NCBI GenBank assembly: GCA_022614795.1 | Contig: JAKEHX010000643.1 | Location: forward strand, 1 to 7,881 | From: Planctomycetaceae bacterium | GTDB lineage: Bacteria > Planctomycetota > Planctomycetia > Pirellulales > Pirellulaceae | Reading direction: 5' to 3' | Length of the DNA stretch: 7,881 nt | Part shown: piece after piece, positions 4,960-7,881 of the stretch | How positions within the stretch are numbered: the stretch's first letter is position 1 | Layout of the letters: each line of letters opens with the position of its first letter | Translations under genes and position numbers: made by a program | Notes under the pieces: model-generated | The model's input: only the letters and a program-made list of their open reading frames with translations | What the model was told of the DNA's origin: nothing | Database searches by the model: none

Positions 4960-5798
4960 GGGCTTGACTCCGTATCGATCTCCATTTGGGCGCGGCGAAG
5001 CAGGTCTGCGACTTTCAATTCGCCGGCCCAGTGCTGGAGGTACGCACCGTCCAACTGCCCGCGTTGGGTTCGCAGAATTCCTAGGATATCCGCCCACTGG
5101 CGGTCCGAGATTTCATTTCCCAGTCGATACCAGGCTAGTTTCTGAAGAACAATGTCCTCGGGTGCATGAACATAGACCACGGTATCGCCTGGAAACTCGA
5201 CTGGCAAAGAGCGGCGGCGCTCGCGGCTCACGCGGTCAAAGGGACGACTTCCCTGGATGAATACGTCAACCTTGAACGACGTCGTCTTGCGGATCGCGTT
5301 AAAAGTACTCCTGCGCTGCACGGCCGACCTCACCGCAGGCAGGCTGACGATGTAGTCGTCCGACAGCAGCCGCACCAACTCTTCCTCGCGGCCGGGAAAC
5401 GGCTCGATCGAAACGTCCGCGTCCTGAGTATGGCGCGGTTTGCTGTACATCGAGCCCGCGACGGATCCGCCAATCACTACATCTAATTGCATCGCTGCCA
5501 ACTTGCGAGCCAGGTGACGCACTTCCGCAATAGCCGAGTCGGGCGTGTCCACAACTTCCTCCAAGAGCCGCTCGATGTGCTCCGCGGGAATTGTCAACCG
5601 AATCCAGTTCTCCAAGCACTCGCGCTTCGTCGCAGCGGGCATTCGAAGCCGGAGTCCCAGATCAGCCAGCTCTCGCCCGCTCCGATACATGCTGTCGATG
5701 ATGGCCAACTTGTGCGCCAGTGGCATCGCGCGGTACAGCGCCGCCTGCGCTTCGGCAACGTCGTTGGGTGTATCTGTGAGCATCCGCATTCGACTCAT
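4956..5798 (-). CDS. Nucleotidyltransferase-fold protein (AbiEii-like) with fused N-terminal helical domain
   Basis: The 280-residue product has two parts. Residues 14-70 form a helical segment (AQAALYRAMPLAHKLAIIDS, then MYRSGRELADLGLRLRMP) resembling small stand-alone proteins often encoded just before nucleotidyltransferase genes. Residues 105-270 look like a nucleotidyltransferase of the AbiEii/MNT type: IGGS (109-112), the acidic pair DAD (126-128), a third Asp in FKVDVF (175-180), then EDIVLQKLAWYRLG (214-227) and SDRQWADILGIL (231-242). These are the expected metal-binding carboxylates of the fold. Related proteins include nucleotide-transferring toxins, but many have no known role; the substrate cannot be read from the sequence. 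ATG 5798 overlaps the upstream stop by 4 bp; ATG 5789, nine bases after AAGGG, is an alternative. The stop overlaps the DUF1501 start by 4 bp. The gene sits unexpectedly between a DUF1553/DUF1501 pair and looks slightly less GC-rich than its neighbours by eye. Confidence 0.8.
   Translation of the reverse strand: MSRMRMLTDTPNDVAEAQAALYRAMPLAHKLAIIDSMYRSGRELADLGLRLRMPAATKRECLENWIRLTIPAEHIERLLEEVVDTPDSAIAEVRHLARKLAAMQLDVVIGGSVAGSMYSKPRHTQDADVSIEPFPGREEELVRLLSDDYIVSLPAVRSAVQRRSTFNAIRKTTSFKVDVFIQGSRPFDRVSRERRRSLPVEFPGDTVVYVHAPEDIVLQKLAWYRLGNEISDRQWADILGILRTQRGQLDGAYLQHWAGELKVADLLRRAQMEIDTESSP
4968..4971 (-). promoter_or_regulatory. Ribosome binding site of the DUF1501 gene
   Basis: On the minus strand GGAG lies 8 bases before ATG 4959, inside the last codons of the nucleotidyltransferase gene. 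It fixes the DUF1501 start and shows that the gene has its own ribosome site despite the 4-bp overlap. Confidence 0.65.
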
Positions 5799-7881
5799 CC
5801 CTTCATCAGCACCCCGTCCAAATTCAAAAGCACGTTCGCCACCACTGTCCAAGCCGCGGCTTCGGCGGCATCGACGCCCTCCGGCAACGGGCCGAGTGGC
5901 TCGGTCGCGAGTTTCATTGCTCCTGCACTGTCGGCTCGATAATGGGCCAGCTCGCTCTCATAAAGCTTCACGATCGCGTCCACCTGCTCCTTGCTCGGCG
6001 GCCGCACCAGGCACAGTTTGAGCCCGAATGCCGCGCGCTCGGCTGCAGGCGCCCCGCCTTCCTTGATGATCCGCCGGGCCAGCGCCTGCGACGCCTCGAC
6101 AAACGCCGGGTCGTTCAGCGTCACAAAAGCCTGAAGCGGCGTGTTGGTGCGGAATCGCCGCAGCGAGCAGGTCTCGCGGCTGGGGGCGTCGAACGTCGTC
6201 ATCGATGGGTACGGAATCGTCCGCCGCCAAAAGGTGTAGAGTCCGCGGCGATAGCGGTCTTCCCCCTTGCTCGTCGGCCAGGTCCGTTCGCCGTTGAAAG
6301 CCGCCTGCCAAAGCCCCTCGGGCTGGGGCGGATAGACGCTGGGCCCGCCGATCTTGCGGGATAACAGGCCGCTCAGCGAGAGCGCCTGATCGCGGACCAT
6401 CTCGGCCTCCAGGCGAAACCGCGGCCCGCGCGCGAGCAGTCGATTGCGTGGGTCTTTCGCCGCCAAATCCGGCGGCACGCGCGACGACTGGCAATATGTT
6501 TCCGATGTCACGATCAGCTTCAATAAAGCCTTGATGTCCCAGGCGGACGAGTCCAAAGTCCCAGGTCCAAGGTCCAATGTCGAAGTCCGCGCGGTGCCTT
6601 CCTGGCCTGACCTTGGACTTTGGACCTTGGACTTTGGACCTTCTTGGAACTCGACGGCCAGCCAATCGAGCAGCTCCGGATGGCTCGGCAGCTCCCCCTG
6701 AATGCCAAAGTCCTCCTCGGTCTCGACGAGCCCGGCGCCAAACAGCTGTGCCCAGAAGCGATTCACCGCGACACGGGCCGTGAGCGGGTTATCGGGATGC
6801 ACGAGCCACCTGGCCAGCCCCAGACGGTCGCGCGGCACATCATCGGGCAGCTGGTGAAACGCACCCGGGAAGGCGGGCGATAGTTCGTCCCCCTTGTTCA
6901 GAAAACTCCCCTTTACCATGAGCCACGTCTTGCGCCGCTGGGCTTCCGGAAGCTCCTGCATCACGGGCACGGTCGGCGCGGCGGGCTTTGACTTCTCAAG
7001 CGCCGCGATCTGGTCGCGCAGCGGCTTGAGGAGGGGAGAAACGGAGCGATAGTGGGCTGCCAGCTTGTGCGTTTGCTCCGGCGCTCTTGCTTCGGCCGCC
7101 GTTTCGGTGATGGCCAGAATCTCGGCCGGCACGCTCAGTCGCTCTTGCACGCCTTTGTCCGCTGTTACTGAAAGGCGAAATCGACCTAGCGCCATTTGCG
7201 GCTCTTCGCCTTGAAAGTCGAGCGTAAGCTTCAATTGCGTCTGGCCCTCGCGCGCAATCGGACTAGCGGCCACGAACACGGCCCAGTGCGGCTGGTTGGC
7301 TTGCGAGCCCGCGCTCCAGCCGGCCTTGGCATCCGGCGGAGACTTGATCACGCTGGCGACCGATGAACCTTCGGCGGAATGGTCCGCCAAGGCGGTGGCA
7401 AACGCGACCGTGCTGACGCCGCTCGTGGCCAGCTCGCTCGTCGGCGACGGCACATCCTTCGGCGACTGCTGCCAGACGACGTTCCGCTTCTCATCCAGAA
7501 TCGAGACCTTATAGCCCGTCAGCCGGCTGCCGATCGCCGCGCCGCCATCGGTCCGGTTCCAAATCGCCAGCCGCTCGATCCGCCGGTCGCCGCCGAGATC
7601 GACTTCCCACCACGGATTGTCTTCCTGATTGTTGTGCGTGACCGACTTGGAATCGAAGTAGCGGCCGTCGGTGTTGCCGTCGATCGCCAGATTCGCCGGC
7701 CCGTCGAATGCCACGCTCGACTGTGTCGCCGTCCCTTGCGGCGCGACGTTCTCGCCGCCGGCAAAGACCTGCACCTCGGCCAGCGACAGAATCCGCTGCG
7801 AGCCGGGCAGCTCGATCCGCACAAATCTCCCGGTTGCGGCATCGTCTTTGGCATCCGCGTCCTGAGCAGTCGCCGAAAACC
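5795..7881 (-). CDS. DUF1553 (PSD1) protein with discoidin-like domain, N-terminus missing
   Basis: This is the C-terminal 694 residues of a large planctomycete envelope-type protein; the frame stays open to the window edge, so the start lies outside. Visible residues 17-120 form a discoidin/fucolectin-like carbohydrate-binding domain: RFVRIELPG, LSLAEVQVFAGGENVA, ATQSSVAFDGPANLAIDG, NPWWEVDLG and LAIWNRTD. A second beta-rich stretch and a helical linker follow. From about residue 348 comes DUF1553: RDRLGLARWLVHPDNPLTAR, VNRFWAQLFGAGLVETEEDFG, LPSHPELLDWLAVEF, RFRLEAEMVRDQAL, GGPSVYPPQPEGLWQAAF, PYPSMTTFDAPSRETC, TNTPLQAFVTLNDP, ending with ANVLLNLDGVLMKG. Full-length relatives usually carry a cytochrome-c-like domain and DUF1549 upstream; that cannot be checked here. 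About 35 residues (412-446) after LAVEF interrupt a normally continuous segment and come from a repeat element. The TGA stop overlaps the next gene by 4 bp. Family assignment is firm; the biochemical role is unknown. Confidence 0.92.
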   Translation of the reverse strand, partial: FSATAQDADAKDDAATGRFVRIELPGSQRILSLAEVQVFAGGENVAPQGTATQSSVAFDGPANLAIDGNTDGRYFDSKSVTHNNQEDNPWWEVDLGGDRRIERLAIWNRTDGGAAIGSRLTGYKVSILDEKRNVVWQQSPKDVPSPTSELATSGVSTVAFATALADHSAEGSSVASVIKSPPDAKAGWSAGSQANQPHWAVFVAASPIAREGQTQLKLTLDFQGEEPQMALGRFRLSVTADKGVQERLSVPAEILAITETAAEARAPEQTHKLAAHYRSVSPLLKPLRDQIAALEKSKPAAPTVPVMQELPEAQRRKTWLMVKGSFLNKGDELSPAFPGAFHQLPDDVPRDRLGLARWLVHPDNPLTARVAVNRFWAQLFGAGLVETEEDFGIQGELPSHPELLDWLAVEFQEGPKSKVQSPRSGQEGTARTSTLDLGPGTLDSSAWDIKALLKLIVTSETYCQSSRVPPDLAAKDPRNRLLARGPRFRLEAEMVRDQALSLSGLLSRKIGGPSVYPPQPEGLWQAAFNGERTWPTSKGEDRYRRGLYTFWRRTIPYPSMTTFDAPSRETCSLRRFRTNTPLQAFVTLNDPAFVEASQALARRIIKEGGAPAAERAAFGLKLCLVRPPSKEQVDAIVKLYESELAHYRADSAGAMKLATEPLGPLPEGVDAAEAAAWTVVANVLLNLDGVLMKG
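5799..5803 (-). promoter_or_regulatory. Possible ribosome binding site of the nucleotidyltransferase gene
   Basis: AAGGG on the minus strand abuts ATG 5798 but lies nine bases before ATG 5789. The spacing favours 5789 as an initiation site, giving MRMLTD, while the ATGA overlap favours 5798. The true start is therefore uncertain by three codons. Confidence 0.4.
6551..6639. repeat. Heptamer-based inverted-repeat element inside the DUF1553 gene
   Basis: Arms at 6551-6581 and 6609-6639 are inverted copies, matching at 28 of 31 positions around a 27-base spacer. The outer 18 bases, GTCCAAAGTCCCAGGTCC and GGACCTTGGACTTTGGAC, differ at one position. Each arm is itself made of alternating 7-base words, TTGGACC and TTGGACT or their complements. 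The element adds about 35 residues (QEGPKSKVQS...LDSSA on the minus strand) without breaking the frame. Its sequence is quite unlike the flanking codons, which suggests insertion of a dispersed repeat; no transposase is seen. Confidence 0.8.

Noticed and set aside
3928..5145. Long plus-strand open frame of 405 codons
   Set aside because: It lies opposite the DUF1501 gene and part of the nucleotidyltransferase gene, both of which have clear family motifs. Its product is Leu/Arg/His-rich without domains, typical of the antisense frame of GC-rich coding DNA.
6444..6701. Plus-strand small frames with peptides like LGLWTLDFGP
   Set aside because: These come from reading the heptamer repeat element in other frames; they do not match conserved proteins, and the DUF1553 frame runs through the region.

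Overview
The window is GC-rich bacterial DNA that looks like the chromosome of a planctomycete, probably of the Pirellulales. The main reason is the minus-strand pair of a DUF1553 (PSD1) protein with a discoidin-like domain and a Tat-exported DUF1501 protein. These families are hugely expanded in that phylum and usually sit next to each other. The lineage call is an inference from gene content and repeat style; no rRNA or tRNA gene is present to confirm it.

Left half, plus strand: the 3' end of the ribosome-associated GTPase gene obg (1-255) overlaps by 4 bp a type III pantothenate kinase gene, coaX (252-1022). After 96 bp comes a divergent phosphoglycerate-kinase-family gene (1119-2522). A 276-bp gap leads to a small secreted protein built of Cys-Gly hexapeptide repeats (2799-3236), closed by a strong 12-bp-stem terminator (3325-3354).

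Middle: a convergent intergenic region (3361-3487) holds a cluster of short REP-like hairpins built on GTAGGACGG...CCGTC. One copy is inverted and supplies the stop codon of the minus-strand gene beyond it.

Right half, minus strand, transcribed right to left: a DUF1553 protein lacking its N-terminus (7881-5795), a nucleotidyltransferase-fold protein (5798-4956) and a DUF1501 protein (4959-3484). Each junction is a 4-bp ATGA overlap, so the three genes form one translationally coupled operon. The DUF1553/DUF1501 pair is thought to act in the cell envelope or in extracytoplasmic polymer handling, though its biochemical function is not established. The nucleotidyltransferase between them is the odd member. 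It appears to fuse two proteins that, from memory, are usually encoded as a neighbouring pair, and it has been fitted into the operon without disturbing either neighbour.

Points to follow up: the inserted fused nucleotidyltransferase; the Cys/His-rich secreted repeat protein; a heptamer-based inverted-repeat element lying in frame inside the DUF1553 domain; the REP-like cluster overlapping a stop codon; and changed key residues in Obg (TKxE for NKxD), CoaX (a conserved Asp replaced by Gly) and the PGK-family protein. No CRISPR array, transposase, tRNA or phage gene was seen. No clearly new multi-gene system is demonstrated.
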